A stretch of DNA of 64,000 nucleotides, taken from the NCBI RefSeq assembly GCF_017114945.1, contig NZ_JABXKQ010000175.1, forward strand, positions 62,001 to 126,000, read 5' to 3'. Shown here one piece after another: positions 45,389 to 55,824 of the stretch. Both the position numbers and the translations under genes were made by a program. The notes beneath the pieces were generated by a model. The model searched no databases, had not been told where the DNA came from, and saw only the letters and a list, made by a program, of their open reading frames with translations. Positions within the stretch are counted from its first letter, which is position 1. Each line of letters begins with the position of its first letter. This DNA is from Nostoc sp. JL34 (GTDB taxonomy: Bacteria > Cyanobacteriota > Cyanobacteriia > Cyanobacteriales > Nostocaceae).

Positions 45389-47053
45389 ATGCTCAAAGTC
45401 CTTCCCAAACAAACTGCCTCCATGCACACTCGTGATCGAGTCCGCTTGGATGCAGACATCTATCGTCCCGATGCTGATGGTGAGTTTCCTGTCTTATTGA
45501 TGCGACAACCCTACGGACGAGCGATCGCATCCACTGTTGTCTATGCCCATCCTACTTGGTATGCTGCCCACGGCTACATCGTAGTCATTCAAGATGTCCG
45601 AGGACGTGGCACTTCTGAAGGCGAGTTTCAGCTATTTACTCACGAAATTACAGATGGCGAAGATGCCGTAAATTGGGCGGCAAATCTACCTTCTAGCAAT
45701 GGCAAAGTTGGTATGTATGGCTTTTCCTATCAAGGAATGACTCAGCTATATGCCGCAGTTAATCAACCCAGCGCCCTCACAACGATTTGCCCTGCCATGA
45801 TTGGCTATGATTTGTACACAGATTGGGCTTATGAAGGAGGCGCATTCTGTTTACAAACTAATCTCGCTTGGGCAATTCAACTAGCTACAGAAAGCGCCCG
45901 TTTGCGAGGAGATAAAACAGCCTATCAAGCCTTGTTTGCCGCTTCTCGAAATTTGCCTTTGACTAATCTAGAAATTCTCCAGCAACTTGCTCCTGATTCG
46001 TTTTACCATGAATGGCTGGCACATTCCCAACCAGATGCATACTGGGAAAAACTTTCGCCTAAACAGCACTTGCAATCTGTTGATTTGCCTATGTTCCATA
46101 TCGGAGGATGGTTTGACACCTACCTGCGCGGCACTTTGCATTTATATCAGGATATGGCAGCCCGTAGCACTACACCCCAACATTTGCTAGTTGGGCCTTG
46201 GGCGCATTTGCCTTGGGGTCGTAAAGTTGGTGAAATTGACTTTGGTATAAAAGCGGCGAGTCCTGTAGATAAGATGCAAGTCCGCTGGTTTGATCAGTTT
46301 CTCAAAGGCGAAAATACAGGTTTATTGGATGAATCACCTGTTTGCCTATTCGAGATGGGAAGTAATTTGTGGCGTACCTTCTCCAATTTACCTACACCAA
46401 CAGACAAATCCTATTTTTTGTCAACAAGCGGACTTGCCAGCATCCGCGAAGACTCTGGAACTCTTACTACTCAAAGCTCAGAACTCAGCACCCATGACTA
46501 TTTGGTTCATGACCCTTGGCGACCAGTTCCAGCTCTGGGTGGTCATGCAGCAATTCCTGCGGGTGTATTTGAGCGATCGCATATTGATTGCCGTTGCGAT
46601 ATCTTAACTTACACTAGTGAACCCTTGGTAGAAAATTTACATTTGGCAGGAGATGTGGTGGCAAAAATCTCATGTACTGCCGATCAACCTAGTTATGATT
46701 TGTGTGCGGTGCTATCAGAAGTTTATCCTGATGGGTGCGTGTATAATTTGACCCAAGGTTATGTACATTGTCGAGACGGTGCAAGTAACATCTCTACAAC
46801 AATTCAACTGCAACCGACTTGTGTGCAAATTGCCAAAGGTAACGCCTTGCGTCTAAGTTTAAGTGCGGCGTGCTTTCCAGCCTATGCGATGAATTCTGGA
46901 ACCGGTGCAGTCATAAGTAGCGACAATTTACGAGATGCCCAAATTATCACGTTGACTGTGAATTGTGGAGGTGAGGGTAATTCTCAGATTTTATTACCTG
47001 ACTGTTGTGGCGAAAGCTTTGGAATCGAGAGTCAAAATAGACGACACAAATGA
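45389..47053 (+). CDS. CocE/NonD-family hydrolase (X-Pro dipeptidyl-peptidase type)
   Basis: 554 aa alpha/beta hydrolase. The nucleophile elbow is GFSYQG (Ser at about 115), the catalytic Asp is expected near GGWFDTYLRG and the His near LLVGPWAHLPWG. A C-terminal jelly-roll domain (about 370-545) is typical of CocE-type esterases. The family hydrolyses acyl esters or N-terminal X-Pro peptides; the substrate here is unknown. It follows pebB by 158 bases containing a purine-rich run, and may not belong to the pigment operon. Confidence 0.88.
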   Translation: MLKVLPKQTASMHTRDRVRLDADIYRPDADGEFPVLLMRQPYGRAIASTVVYAHPTWYAAHGYIVVIQDVRGRGTSEGEFQLFTHEITDGEDAVNWAANLPSSNGKVGMYGFSYQGMTQLYAAVNQPSALTTICPAMIGYDLYTDWAYEGGAFCLQTNLAWAIQLATESARLRGDKTAYQALFAASRNLPLTNLEILQQLAPDSFYHEWLAHSQPDAYWEKLSPKQHLQSVDLPMFHIGGWFDTYLRGTLHLYQDMAARSTTPQHLLVGPWAHLPWGRKVGEIDFGIKAASPVDKMQVRWFDQFLKGENTGLLDESPVCLFEMGSNLWRTFSNLPTPTDKSYFLSTSGLASIREDSGTLTTQSSELSTHDYLVHDPWRPVPALGGHAAIPAGVFERSHIDCRCDILTYTSEPLVENLHLAGDVVAKISCTADQPSYDLCAVLSEVYPDGCVYNLTQGYVHCRDGASNISTTIQLQPTCVQIAKGNALRLSLSAACFPAYAMNSGTGAVISSDNLRDAQIITLTVNCGGEGNSQILLPDCCGESFGIESQNRRHK

Positions 47054-48370
47054 AAAAACGGCAAGCAGCATCTAGAAACCGCCTCTTTGAGCAGAAAGAA
47101 TCTTACCTGTTATGCTTTAACGCTTTCGCAAGAGAAGCTTTTCATCGACGGCAGGGAATTTTACCACTGGTAAATGCCCCAAATATCGCTGCTATATAAA
47201 ATATCTATCTTTAGACATACTTTTTTTAAAATATTTGCTTGCTCAGTACACTTCGGATGGTGGATTGACTTAAATATATTTAAATATATTATGATTTGTA
47301 TAGCTCTAATGTTATGATTTGTATTGAGCTTTTAAGTTACTAACCAGTAAATCTTTGCTGGTTTAAGCTAAAGCAACCTAATTTAGATAGAACTAGAAGG
47401 CCAATTCAAGCAAACTTAGAAATTTTTTCATACACAACCGTTCCTTAATAAAGTTAAAGTTTTGTTACTAGTAATTCAGATATACTTAAATTCTGAATTT
47501 TCAAGAGTTACTGAGGTAGGTATGTTCAATACTGAGCATTAACTTGACCGAATTGAAAAGAGATTCTACTGTCATTCTGCATAGAGTGTAGTGATTCATA
47601 TTTGTTTTTAGCCATTTTATGGTTTGAGACTAATGCTCAAAAATAGCTAGCTGAGGATTAATTATTCCTCCATCTAAAATGTCAGCCTGGAGATAGACAA
47701 TAATAGACAAGTATGAATAGTTTACTAAGATAAGAGTTTTGGAAAGTCTAACGGTCAGAAAGTTACTAGAGACAAACATAGTGGAGTTAACGAAAATTCA
47801 GATAAACTCCCTAAAAGTCTACTGTGATTCTGAACCAAATAAAATGTAGAGAATTTAGTGATATAAGGTTTGATACTAATGCTAAAGAACAGCGAACTAA
47901 CGATTAATCAGGGTTCTAATCTTAAATTGAAACTTGGAGATCAACGATACGAACAGTTTTCTCGCGTAGAATTTTTGCGGGATCGTACAGTTGGAAAGCC
48001 ATTAGGTTAAACATAGTGGAATAAATCTTAATTACGATTAAGATGAACTTCCCAAATTTCAAGTCAACAATCCCGGAATAAACAGGCAAGTATTATGCCA
48101 AGATATTACTAGTGGGGCTAGTTGGCTAGCTTGAGGTTAAGGCGAATTAAAGGTTAACCCACTTACAGAATTTACTCAAATGAATGGTGTTGTTTAATAA
48201 CATTGCCAGTCAGCCATAAGCGTTGGCTTTTGATTGAAAGCTAACTTTGTCATGCCTTTAATCTCAAACAATAAAGAGCATAATTTGTTTCTGGCGTGCA
48301 TTTGGGTAAATCGCAATTATTACCGGAATCTCTCAATTTTTCAGTTGCAATAAATACAAGGTCAACAGAC
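47054..48370. other. 1.3-kb non-coding leader of the MAA cluster with a diverged tandem duplication
   Basis: No plausible gene on either strand. Two diverged copies of about 240-250 bp lie head to tail (about 47565-47812 and 47819-48054). Shared landmarks are TCTACTGT.ATTCTG, GGTTTGA.ACTAATGCT, GATTAAT and AACATAGTGGA. The AT-rich stretch 47190-47560 has a short repeat TTATGATTTGTAT (twice near 47288-47325). The region probably contains promoters and long 5' leaders for mysA. Confidence 0.6.
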
Positions 48371-49600
48371 ATGAATAAAGTTCAAGCATCCTTTGAAGCT
48401 ACGGAAGCTGCATTTCACGTGCAAGGTTACGAAAAAATCGATTTTAGTCTTGTCTATGTGAACGGTGCATTTGATATTAACAACAGAGAAATAGCAGATA
48501 GCTATGCGAAATTTGGTCGCTGTCTGACTGTAATTGATGCCAACGTCCATGAACTTTATGGCAATCAGATCAGGTCATATTTTAGACACTATGACATTGA
48601 TCTCACAGTATTTCCCATCATCATTACAGAGCCAGATAAAACCCTTGCAAGCTTTGAGAAAATTATTGACGCTTTTTCGGACTTTGGCTTAGTTCGTAAG
48701 GAACCAGTCTTAGTCGTCGGTGGTGGTTTAATTACTGATGTGGCTGGGTTTGCTTGTGCTGCTTACCGTCGCAAGAGTAATTTCATCCGCATTCCTACCA
48801 CATTGATTGGTTTAATCGATGCAGGTGTAGCGATTAAAGTTGCAGTTAATCATCGCAAGTTGAAAAATCGCTTGGGAGCATATCATGCACCTTTGAAAGT
48901 GATCCTGGATTTCTCATTTTTGAAAACCTTGCCAACGGCTCAAGTCCGTAATGGGATGGCAGAGTTAGTAAAAATCGCTGTAGTTTCTAACTCGCAAGTT
49001 TTTGAACTGCTATACGAATATGGCGAAGAACTTCTTTCCACTCACTTTGGACACGTGAATGGGACACCGGAACTCAAAGAAATTGCCCATAAACTCAACT
49101 ATGAGGCAATCAAAACCATGCTGGAGTTAGAAACTCCAAACTTGCATGAAATAGACCTCGATCGCGTCATTGCCTACGGTCACACTTGGAGTCCTACCCT
49201 AGAATTAGCGCCTCACATACCTCTATATCATGGTCATGCCGTCAATATAGATATGGCTTTGTCTGCAACTATTGCAGCACAACGAGGCTATATTCCAACA
49301 GGAGAGCGCGATCGCATCCTAGACTTAATGAGTCGTATCGGTCTATCACTCGATCATCCTCTACTAGATGGTGATTTACTGTGGGATGCAACCCAGTCTA
49401 TTAGCTTGACACGAGATGGCAAACAACGCGCAGCTATGCCTCGTCCCATTGGTGAGTGCTTCTTTGCTAACGATCTGACTCGTGAAGAACTAGATGCTGC
49501 CTTAGCTGAACATAAACATCTTTGTGCTAAATACCCTCGCGGTGGAGAAGGCGTTGACGCTTACATTGAAAGTCAAGAAGCCAAACTCTTGGGAGTGTGA
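48371..49600 (+). CDS. mysA: Desmethyl-4-deoxygadusol synthase MysA
   Basis: 409 aa from ATG 48371; the frame is open 75 bases upstream, but [10 protein letters not shown] begins where known MysA proteins begin. A sugar-phosphate cyclase related to dehydroquinate synthase and 2-epi-5-epi-valiolone synthase; MysA makes desmethyl-4-deoxygadusol from sedoheptulose 7-phosphate. Visible are [20 protein letters not shown] (NAD/phosphate site), [10 protein letters not shown] with the metal Glu/Lys, and the His-rich [13 protein letters not shown] ... [12 protein letters not shown]. Only 4 bases separate it from mysB, so the two are co-translated. Confidence 0.95.
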   Translation: MNKVQASFEATEAAFHVQGYEKIDFSLVYVNGAFDINNREIADSYAKFGRCLTVIDANVHELYGNQIRSYFRHYDIDLTVFPIIITEPDKTLASFEKIIDAFSDFGLVRKEPVLVVGGGLITDVAGFACAAYRRKSNFIRIPTTLIGLIDAGVAIKVAVNHRKLKNRLGAYHAPLKVILDFSFLKTLPTAQVRNGMAELVKIAVVSNSQVFELLYEYGEELLSTHFGHVNGTPELKEIAHKLNYEAIKTMLELETPNLHEIDLDRVIAYGHTWSPTLELAPHIPLYHGHAVNIDMALSATIAAQRGYIPTGERDRILDLMSRIGLSLDHPLLDGDLLWDATQSISLTRDGKQRAAMPRPIGECFFANDLTREELDAALAEHKHLCAKYPRGGEGVDAYIESQEAKLLGV

Positions 49601-49604
49601 AGAA

Positions 49605-50438
49605 ATGACAAGTGTTTTAGGACGAGAAACAGCTAGACCAATAACGCCACACAGCATCTTAGTAGCCCAGCTACAGCAAACCCTCAAATTAGCAGAAGAG
49701 AGCAATATTCCCGTAGAGATATTAGATTCTCTCCGTCAGGGAGTTCAATTAGCCGCGGGTTTAGATCCCTATCTAGATGATTACACCACCCCGGAATCGA
49801 ATGCATTGACAGCATTGGCGCAAAAAACCAGCACAGAAGACTGGAGCAAACGTTTCAGCGATGGTGAAACAGTGCGTCAACTAGAACAAGAGATGTTGTC
49901 AGGACATCTGGAAGGACAGACATTGAAAATGTTTGTTCACATGACCAAGGCAAAGCGCATCCTAGAAGTAGGAATGTTCACAGGATATTCAGCCTTGGCA
50001 ATGGCAGAGGCACTACCAAGGGATGGGCAACTCATCGGTTGTGAAGTTGACTCCTATGTAGCTCAATTTGCTCAAGCTTGCTTTAGTGAATCTCCCCACG
50101 GCAACAAAATCGTTGTGGAAGTAGCACCTGCCTTAGAGACACTCCACAAGCTCGCTGCAAGAAAAGAATCATTTGATCTGATCTTCATCGATGCCGATAA
50201 AAAGGAGTATGTAGAATACTTCCAGACCATCTTGGCTAGTGACTTGCTAGCTCCTGAAGGGTTAATCTGCGTGGATAACACTTTGTTGCAAGGACAAGTT
50301 TACCTACCATCGGAACAACGCACTGCCAATGGTGAAGCGATCGCTCTGTTCAACCGTGTTGTCGCCGCCGATCCTCGTGTAGAGCAGGTTCTGTTACCCA
50401 TCCGAGATGGTGTCACCCTAATTAGACGTGTGACGTAA
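49605..50438 (+). CDS. mysB: MAA O-methyltransferase MysB
   Basis: 277 aa from ATG 49605 (MTSVLGRETARP). The frame is open upstream, overlapping mysA, but this start matches family length. Class I O-methyltransferase that converts desmethyl-4-deoxygadusol to 4-deoxygadusol. Motifs are ILEVGMFTGYSALAMAEALP, FDLIFIDADKKEY and GLICVDNTLLQGQV. Second gene of the mysABCD order. Confidence 0.95.
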   Translation: MTSVLGRETARPITPHSILVAQLQQTLKLAEESNIPVEILDSLRQGVQLAAGLDPYLDDYTTPESNALTALAQKTSTEDWSKRFSDGETVRQLEQEMLSGHLEGQTLKMFVHMTKAKRILEVGMFTGYSALAMAEALPRDGQLIGCEVDSYVAQFAQACFSESPHGNKIVVEVAPALETLHKLAARKESFDLIFIDADKKEYVEYFQTILASDLLAPEGLICVDNTLLQGQVYLPSEQRTANGEAIALFNRVVAADPRVEQVLLPIRDGVTLIRRVT

Positions 50439-50529
50439 TCGGGGGATAAGGGGACAAGGGGACAATTCTTTCTCCCCCTGCTCCCCCTGCCTCCCCTGCC
50501 TCCCCTGCTCTTTCTACTTTCAAAGACTT

Positions 50530-51927
50530 ATGACACAATCAATCTCCTTATCTCTGCCTCAATCTACAACGCCCTCGACAGGTGTCAGGGTAAAGGTAGT
50601 AGCTCTATTCAAGACTCTCGGTACTCTGACATTATTACTAATAGCCTTGCCGTTCAATGCTTTGATAGTATTGATATCTTTGCTGTGGGGCATTGTAAAA
50701 TCGCCGTTTACGAAAAAAGCTATCGTAGCTGCTCATCCTCAGACTATCTTGGTGAGTGGAGCCAAGATGACCAAAGCATTGCAACTTGCCCGCTCCTTCC
50801 ATGCCGCAGGACACAGAGTTATTTTGATTGAAGGTCACAAATACTGGTTGTCTGGTCATAGATTTTCAAAGGCTGTCAGTCGTTTTTACACAGTTCCTGC
50901 TCCCCAAGAAGATCCAGAAGGCTATATCCAGGCGCTAGTAGAAATCGTTAAGCAAGAAAAGGTTGACGTTTACGTACCTGTATGCAGTCCTGTAGCTAGT
51001 TACTACGACTCTTTAGCAAAGCCTGCATTATCAGAATACTGCGAAGTTTTCCACTTTGATGCAGATGTAACCAAGATGTTGGATGATAAATTTGCCTTTA
51101 CCGATCAGGCGCGATCGCTTGGTTTATCTGTCCCCAAGTCATTTAAAATCACAGATCCTCAACAAGTTATTAACTTTGACTTTAGTCAAGAAACCCGCAA
51201 ATATATTCTTAAAAGTATTAATTACGACTCTGTTCGCCGCTTAAATTTAACCAAACTTCCTTGCGACACTCCAGAAGAGACAGCAGCTTTTGTCAACAGT
51301 TTACCCATCAGTCCAGAAAAACCTTGGATTATGCAAGAGTTTATTCCTGGCAAAGAATTATGCACTCATAGTACAGTGCGGGACGGGGAATTAAGATTGC
51401 ATTGCTGTTCAAACTCTTCTGCGTTTCAAATTAATTACGAAAACGTCGAAAATCCCCAAGTCCGTGAATGGGTGCAACACTTTGTCAATCGTTTGGGATT
51501 GACTGGACAAGTATCTTTCGACTTTATCCAAGCTGAAGACGGTACAGCTTATGCTATTGAATGCAATCCTCGCACGCATTCAGCAATCACAATGTTCTAC
51601 AATCACCCTGGGGTTGCAGACGCCTATTTTGGTAAAACTCCCCTAGATGCACCTCTAGAACCCCTAGCTAGTAGCAAGCCCACCTACTGGATATATCACG
51701 AAATCTGGCGACTAACTGGTATCCGTTCCTGGAAACAACTACAAACATCGATTAAAACCATAGTGCGAGGAACGGATGCCATTTACTACCTTGATGATCC
51801 CGTGCCATTTTTGACTTTGCATCACTGGCAGATTCCTTTACTTCTGCTGAAAAATCTGCAACAACTCAAAGGCTGGGTAAAAATAGACTTCAACATTGGC
51901 AAACTAGTTGAATTAGGTGGCGATTAG
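50530..51927 (+). CDS. mysC: Mycosporine-glycine synthase MysC (ATP-grasp ligase)
   Basis: 465 aa. An N-terminal hydrophobic segment (about 25-55) precedes an ATP-grasp fold with YILKSINYDSVRR, PWIMQEFIPGKELCTHSTVR and GTAYAIECNPRTHSAITMFY. MysC joins glycine to 4-deoxygadusol using ATP. It lies 91 bases after mysB, the gap being a pyrimidine-rich run. The hydrophobic N-terminus suggests membrane association. Confidence 0.94.
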   Translation: MTQSISLSLPQSTTPSTGVRVKVVALFKTLGTLTLLLIALPFNALIVLISLLWGIVKSPFTKKAIVAAHPQTILVSGAKMTKALQLARSFHAAGHRVILIEGHKYWLSGHRFSKAVSRFYTVPAPQEDPEGYIQALVEIVKQEKVDVYVPVCSPVASYYDSLAKPALSEYCEVFHFDADVTKMLDDKFAFTDQARSLGLSVPKSFKITDPQQVINFDFSQETRKYILKSINYDSVRRLNLTKLPCDTPEETAAFVNSLPISPEKPWIMQEFIPGKELCTHSTVRDGELRLHCCSNSSAFQINYENVENPQVREWVQHFVNRLGLTGQVSFDFIQAEDGTAYAIECNPRTHSAITMFYNHPGVADAYFGKTPLDAPLEPLASSKPTYWIYHEIWRLTGIRSWKQLQTSIKTIVRGTDAIYYLDDPVPFLTLHHWQIPLLLLKNLQQLKGWVKIDFNIGKLVELGGD

Positions 51928-52472
51928 AAAACTATTTTCATCTTTGTGTCTTAGTGTTTCATCACAAAGGCACAAAGAAAAAAGGCGTTGCTGAATCAAG
52001 GGATGATTCTTGTAGGGCGGGCGAGACGCCATAGGTGTCAAGTTAAGCTCAAACTTCCTATGTCAATAAGCATTTAGGCTTAAAAATTCGGTTTGAAAGG
52101 GACAAAAAACGAACTTTTTCATGGACTATTAATGCTTTGTTTATTAGCATCACTCCCAGCTTGCGTATAAAAGTCAGAAAAAAGTTCACCTTTATACTTC
52201 GTTCCTAACAAAACCTATCGTTGACAAATAGGTTTTAACCTTAAGTTGACACTAATGGCGAGACGCCCACCCTAAAATACAAAGGACGCGCAAGATGCCC
52301 ATCCCACAAAACTAGCAAAATCATCCCGCAAATATGCAACGCCCGCCAGAAAAAATTACATCCAATTTTAATTTTGATTATTTAGTGTTAACTTTCTTCA
52401 ACATTTAGATTAATTTCTGTTGATTTTAAGGCGATCGCCTACTTCTCAAAACAATACATAGGAAGATAAATC
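51928..52472. other. 545-base gap between mysC and mysD, occupied by repeats
   Basis: Contains a hairpin repeat with ends GGGATGATT (about 52000) and AATCATCCC (about 52320) interrupted by the 226-bp element. The mysD promoter may lie in the AT-rich stretch 52340-52470. No gene is present. Confidence 0.5.
52031..52256. mobile_element. 226-bp miniature inverted-repeat element, copy 3
   Basis: Same length, orientation and near-identical sequence as the copies at 16687 and 16953, with one change in the left end (ATAGGTGTCAAG). The flanking direct repeat is GGCGAGACGCC (52020-52030 and 52257-52267). It splits mysD from mysABC. Confidence 0.88.
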
Positions 52473-53519
52473 ATGCCAGTACTTCGTATCCTTCATTTAG
52501 TTGGGTCTGCACACAATGATTTTTACTGTGATTTGTCACGCCTTTACGCCCAAGACTGTCTAGCAGGAACAGTTGATCGATCGCGCTATGACTTCCAGAT
52601 TGCATACATCACACCCGATCGCCACTGGCGATTTCCTCCCTCGCTCAGTCCTGAAGATATTGCTGATACCAAACCGATTCCTCTGTCTGATGCCATACAG
52701 TTTATAACAGCGCAAAACATTGACCTCGTGTTACCACAAATGTTTTGTATCCCTGGAATGACTGAATACCGCGCTTTATTCGATCTGCTCCAGATTCCTT
52801 ACATAGGGAATACTCCAGATATCATGGCAATAACGGCCCATAAAGCCAGAACTAAAGCAATTGTGGAAGCAGCAGGGGTAAAAGTGCCTCATGGAGAACT
52901 ACTTCGCCAAGGAGATGTTCCAACAATTACACCTCCAGCAATCATTAAACCCGTAAGTTCCGACAACTCCTTAGGGGTGACCTTAGTCAAAGAGGCTAGT
53001 GACTATGATGCTGCTCTGAAGAAAGCATTTGAATATGCAGATGAGGTGATCGTAGAAGCATTCATCGAACTAGGTCGAGAAGTCAGATGCGGCATCATTG
53101 TCAAAGACGGGGAGCTAGTGGATTTACCCCTTGAAGAGTATCTGTTAGACTCCCACGAAAAACCCATCCGCAACCATGCTGATAAACTCAAACAAACGGA
53201 CGATGGCAACTTGGGTTTTGCTGCTAAAGATAATAAGAAGTCTTGGATCGTAGACCCTAACGACCCAATTACCCGAAAGGTTCAGCAAGTGGCTAAGAAG
53301 TGTCATCAGGCTTTGGGCTGTCGCCACTACAGTTTATTTGACTTCCGAATCGACCCACAGGGAGAACCTTGGTTCTTAGAAGCCGGGTTGTATTGTTCTT
53401 TTGCCCCCAAAAGCGTGATTTCCTCTATGGCGAAAGCAGTGGGAATCCCTATAAATGAGTTATTAATGATGGCTATCAATGAAACGTTGGGCAGTAATAA
53501 AAAGGCGTTGCAGAATTGA
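52473..53519 (+). CDS. mysD: MAA D-Ala-D-Ala ligase-like enzyme MysD
   Basis: 348 aa ATP-grasp protein of the D-Ala-D-Ala ligase type. Features are LPQMFCIPGMTEYRALFDLL, IIKPVSSDNSLGVTLVKEAS, VEAFIELGREVRCGIIVKDG and DFRIDPQGEPWFLEAGLYCS. MysD adds a second amino acid (Ser, Thr or others) to mycosporine-glycine to give shinorine or porphyra-334. GGAAGATAAATC precedes the ATG. It is separated from mysC by a repeat-filled gap. Confidence 0.93.
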   Translation: MPVLRILHLVGSAHNDFYCDLSRLYAQDCLAGTVDRSRYDFQIAYITPDRHWRFPPSLSPEDIADTKPIPLSDAIQFITAQNIDLVLPQMFCIPGMTEYRALFDLLQIPYIGNTPDIMAITAHKARTKAIVEAAGVKVPHGELLRQGDVPTITPPAIIKPVSSDNSLGVTLVKEASDYDAALKKAFEYADEVIVEAFIELGREVRCGIIVKDGELVDLPLEEYLLDSHEKPIRNHADKLKQTDDGNLGFAAKDNKKSWIVDPNDPITRKVQQVAKKCHQALGCRHYSLFDFRIDPQGEPWFLEAGLYCSFAPKSVISSMAKAVGIPINELLMMAINETLGSNKKALQN

Positions 53520-53784
53520 TCGTAAATTTATCGGCAGAGGTTTTTCTCTTTGTAGTGGATAGAGAAGCGATCGCTTCTTTATGAGACGATACGCGTAGCT
53601 TGCTTCCCTGTTCGTGCAGCGTCTCGTAAGAAAGAGGTACGCCAAGTCCAAACACTCTGCAAAAATTTTTAGTTCATAAATTATTTTCCAAGACTCAAAG
53701 CAATTGCCTTCTCTTATTTTCTCCTGTGAAAGATGCTAATCCTTTCTGAGAAAAATCTTTTTAAGAGCCATACAATTTAAGCAA

Positions 53785-54696
53785 ATGTCTAATTATCCTA
53801 GTAATTCAATAGGTTTTATTTTACTCACTCATACAAAACCTCTACAAATTTACAGGTTAATCAATAAGTTAAATAGGATGTTTAACTATCCTGTAATTGT
53901 GTGTCATCATGATTTTTCAAAATGCGATTTATCTGTAGATACTCTGTCAAAAAATGTGTTCTTAGTACGCCCTCATATCCAGACAGAGTGGGCAAACTTT
54001 TCTTTAGTAGAAGCTCCAATACAGGCACTTAAATTAATGTATGAGGTTCCAGAACCACCGGATTGGTTTGTATTGCTTAGTGGAGCAGACTATCCCATTA
54101 AAACTGCAAGACAAATATTGGATGATTTAGCCTCAAGCTCATTTGATGCTTATATTCAGTATGAACAAATCACATATAAGACTTATAAACATGATTTAAA
54201 ACCAAATATGTTATGGCTGAAAAATTCCTACCAACGATACTGTACAAAGTCGTTTGATTTTAATTACTCAAAAAAATATTTTACTAACCTGAATATAGAA
54301 ATCCGCTTAGAACATCCGCTATTAACAAAACCTTTCCTTCCTTTTTCAAAAAAAATTGCTTGTTTCAGTGGAAGTCAATGGTTTTGTGCCAATAGCAAAG
54401 CTGCTAAGTACATTATCGATTTTCACAGCAAGAGAAATGCATTAACCTTGTATTACAGTAAGCTGAAATATGCAGATGAGTCGTATTTTCAAACTGTACT
54501 TGCTAATGCACCTCATCTCAAGCTGCAAAACGACCGTCGCCGCTATATTGATTGGTCGGACGGAGGCTGTCATCCAAAGACATTGCTTATGGAAGACTTG
54601 CCAAATTTGATCGCATCATCTGCTCATTTTGCTCGGAAATTTGACATTGATATAGATAGCAACATTCTTAATGAACTTGATAGAATTACATCCTAG
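53785..54696 (+). CDS. GT14-type glycosyltransferase (core-2/I-branching family)
   Basis: 303 aa. IGFILLTHTKPLQIYRLINKL at the start, WFVLLSGADYPIKTARQILD (the donor-site region) and IACFSGSQWFCANSKAAKY are typical of beta-1,6-N-acetylglucosaminyltransferase-like proteins (pfam02485), which in bacteria use sugar donors such as UDP-xylose or UDP-GlcNAc. It lies 265 bases after mysD on the same strand and next to a MysH-like oxygenase. Glycosylated MAAs are known from Nostoc, so it may glycosylate an MAA; that is inference. Confidence 0.85.
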   Translation: MSNYPSNSIGFILLTHTKPLQIYRLINKLNRMFNYPVIVCHHDFSKCDLSVDTLSKNVFLVRPHIQTEWANFSLVEAPIQALKLMYEVPEPPDWFVLLSGADYPIKTARQILDDLASSSFDAYIQYEQITYKTYKHDLKPNMLWLKNSYQRYCTKSFDFNYSKKYFTNLNIEIRLEHPLLTKPFLPFSKKIACFSGSQWFCANSKAAKYIIDFHSKRNALTLYYSKLKYADESYFQTVLANAPHLKLQNDRRRYIDWSDGGCHPKTLLMEDLPNLIASSAHFARKFDIDIDSNILNELDRITS

Positions 54697-54729
54697 CGGC
54701 TCATATCTAGTTGAAGACTTTTTATTAGA

Positions 54730-55533
54730 TTAGCGATGCAGTTCAATTCTAGGAAATATATCGCAGTCTATCGGCTCACCAGCTTTTTTGGCTTTGAATG
54801 AATTAAATTCTGGTAGATCAATTTCATTAAAAGGTCTAAAAGGCCATGCATTTGGGCGCTGATAGTAAGTAACATCATCGCCAGTCCAATTCGTGACTAC
54901 TGCACGTCGTTGTGTGGAAGATATGTTAGTTACTGAATGATGAATTGTCAAAAAATGATGAACTAAGCAATCTCCAGGCTCCATATCCCAAGACAAAATC
55001 TCGTGAGGCTGTGGCTCTGCAAACCAGGAGGGATTTGATCCTTCACGTAACTCTTTGCCCCATCGATGAGAGGCTTTGATGTACTCTAATCGACCATTTT
55101 CTTGGTTAACACTATCTAAAGCTAGCCAAATTTTACAACACTGCCAGCCTTGTATCGGCCAGTAAGGTAGGTCGTTATGCCAGCCGACACGGCTGTTTGC
55201 TTTCGGCTTTTTAACAAAAAAACCGTCAGCCAAAAAGTTCAGTTTTTCCGATTTCAAAACTTGAGCAGCGAGCGTTACTAGCGGAGATTCAAAAGCCAAA
55301 GCACGGAAATCAGTATCAGTGAGCCATAAGCTACTGGCATGTTCCACACGACCTTCTGCTCTGGGGATGCCCTTAACTTCTAGAGGGCCAGGGATTAATA
55401 CATTCTTGTCAACAGCTGCTCGCATCCGTTCTACCCAGATGTTATCCAAAACATTTTTAACGCAGATAACACCGTCTTGCTCGAAAGCTTCAACTTGTTG
55501 GAGGCTAATTTTTGATGTGTTTACCTTGAGCAT
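54730..55533 (-). CDS. mysH: Phytanoyl-CoA dioxygenase-family protein, MysH-like
   Basis: 267 aa Fe(II)/2OG oxygenase of the PhyH family. The metal triad is His119-x-Asp121 (SRVGWHNDLPYW) and a distal His at 198/199 (FLTIHHSVTN), with Arg209 as the 2OG anchor. MysH, a PhyH-family enzyme in Nostoc MAA clusters, turns disubstituted MAAs into palythines. Size, family and position beside mysD support that role. It is convergent with the glycosyltransferase, 33 bases between stops, rather than in the mysABCD operon. Confidence 0.82.
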   Translation of the reverse strand: MLKVNTSKISLQQVEAFEQDGVICVKNVLDNIWVERMRAAVDKNVLIPGPLEVKGIPRAEGRVEHASSLWLTDTDFRALAFESPLVTLAAQVLKSEKLNFLADGFFVKKPKANSRVGWHNDLPYWPIQGWQCCKIWLALDSVNQENGRLEYIKASHRWGKELREGSNPSWFAEPQPHEILSWDMEPGDCLVHHFLTIHHSVTNISSTQRRAVVTNWTGDDVTYYQRPNAWPFRPFNEIDLPEFNSFKAKKAGEPIDCDIFPRIELHR

Positions 55534-55824
55534 CGTAACTTTTTCAGATTTTGAAATTTAACTGTTTTGGATCAGATAAACTAATTGGCATTCAAATTGC
55601 ATATTGAAACAGAAGTTACCACCAGAATGCAAACTAAATGCATATCAGCTTATGTAATAACAGATTTCTAAAACCTGCTTTACTGACATGAACTTTGTCA
55701 CTATGTCACAAAACTTTTTCAGTATAGAGTAAAGATGTAAGTTAGCAGTTCTTTCTATAGGTGGAGAAATCTCCAATCTGAGTGCGACATTGTTTGTTCA
55801 CATTTGCAACCAACAAATTTCACT

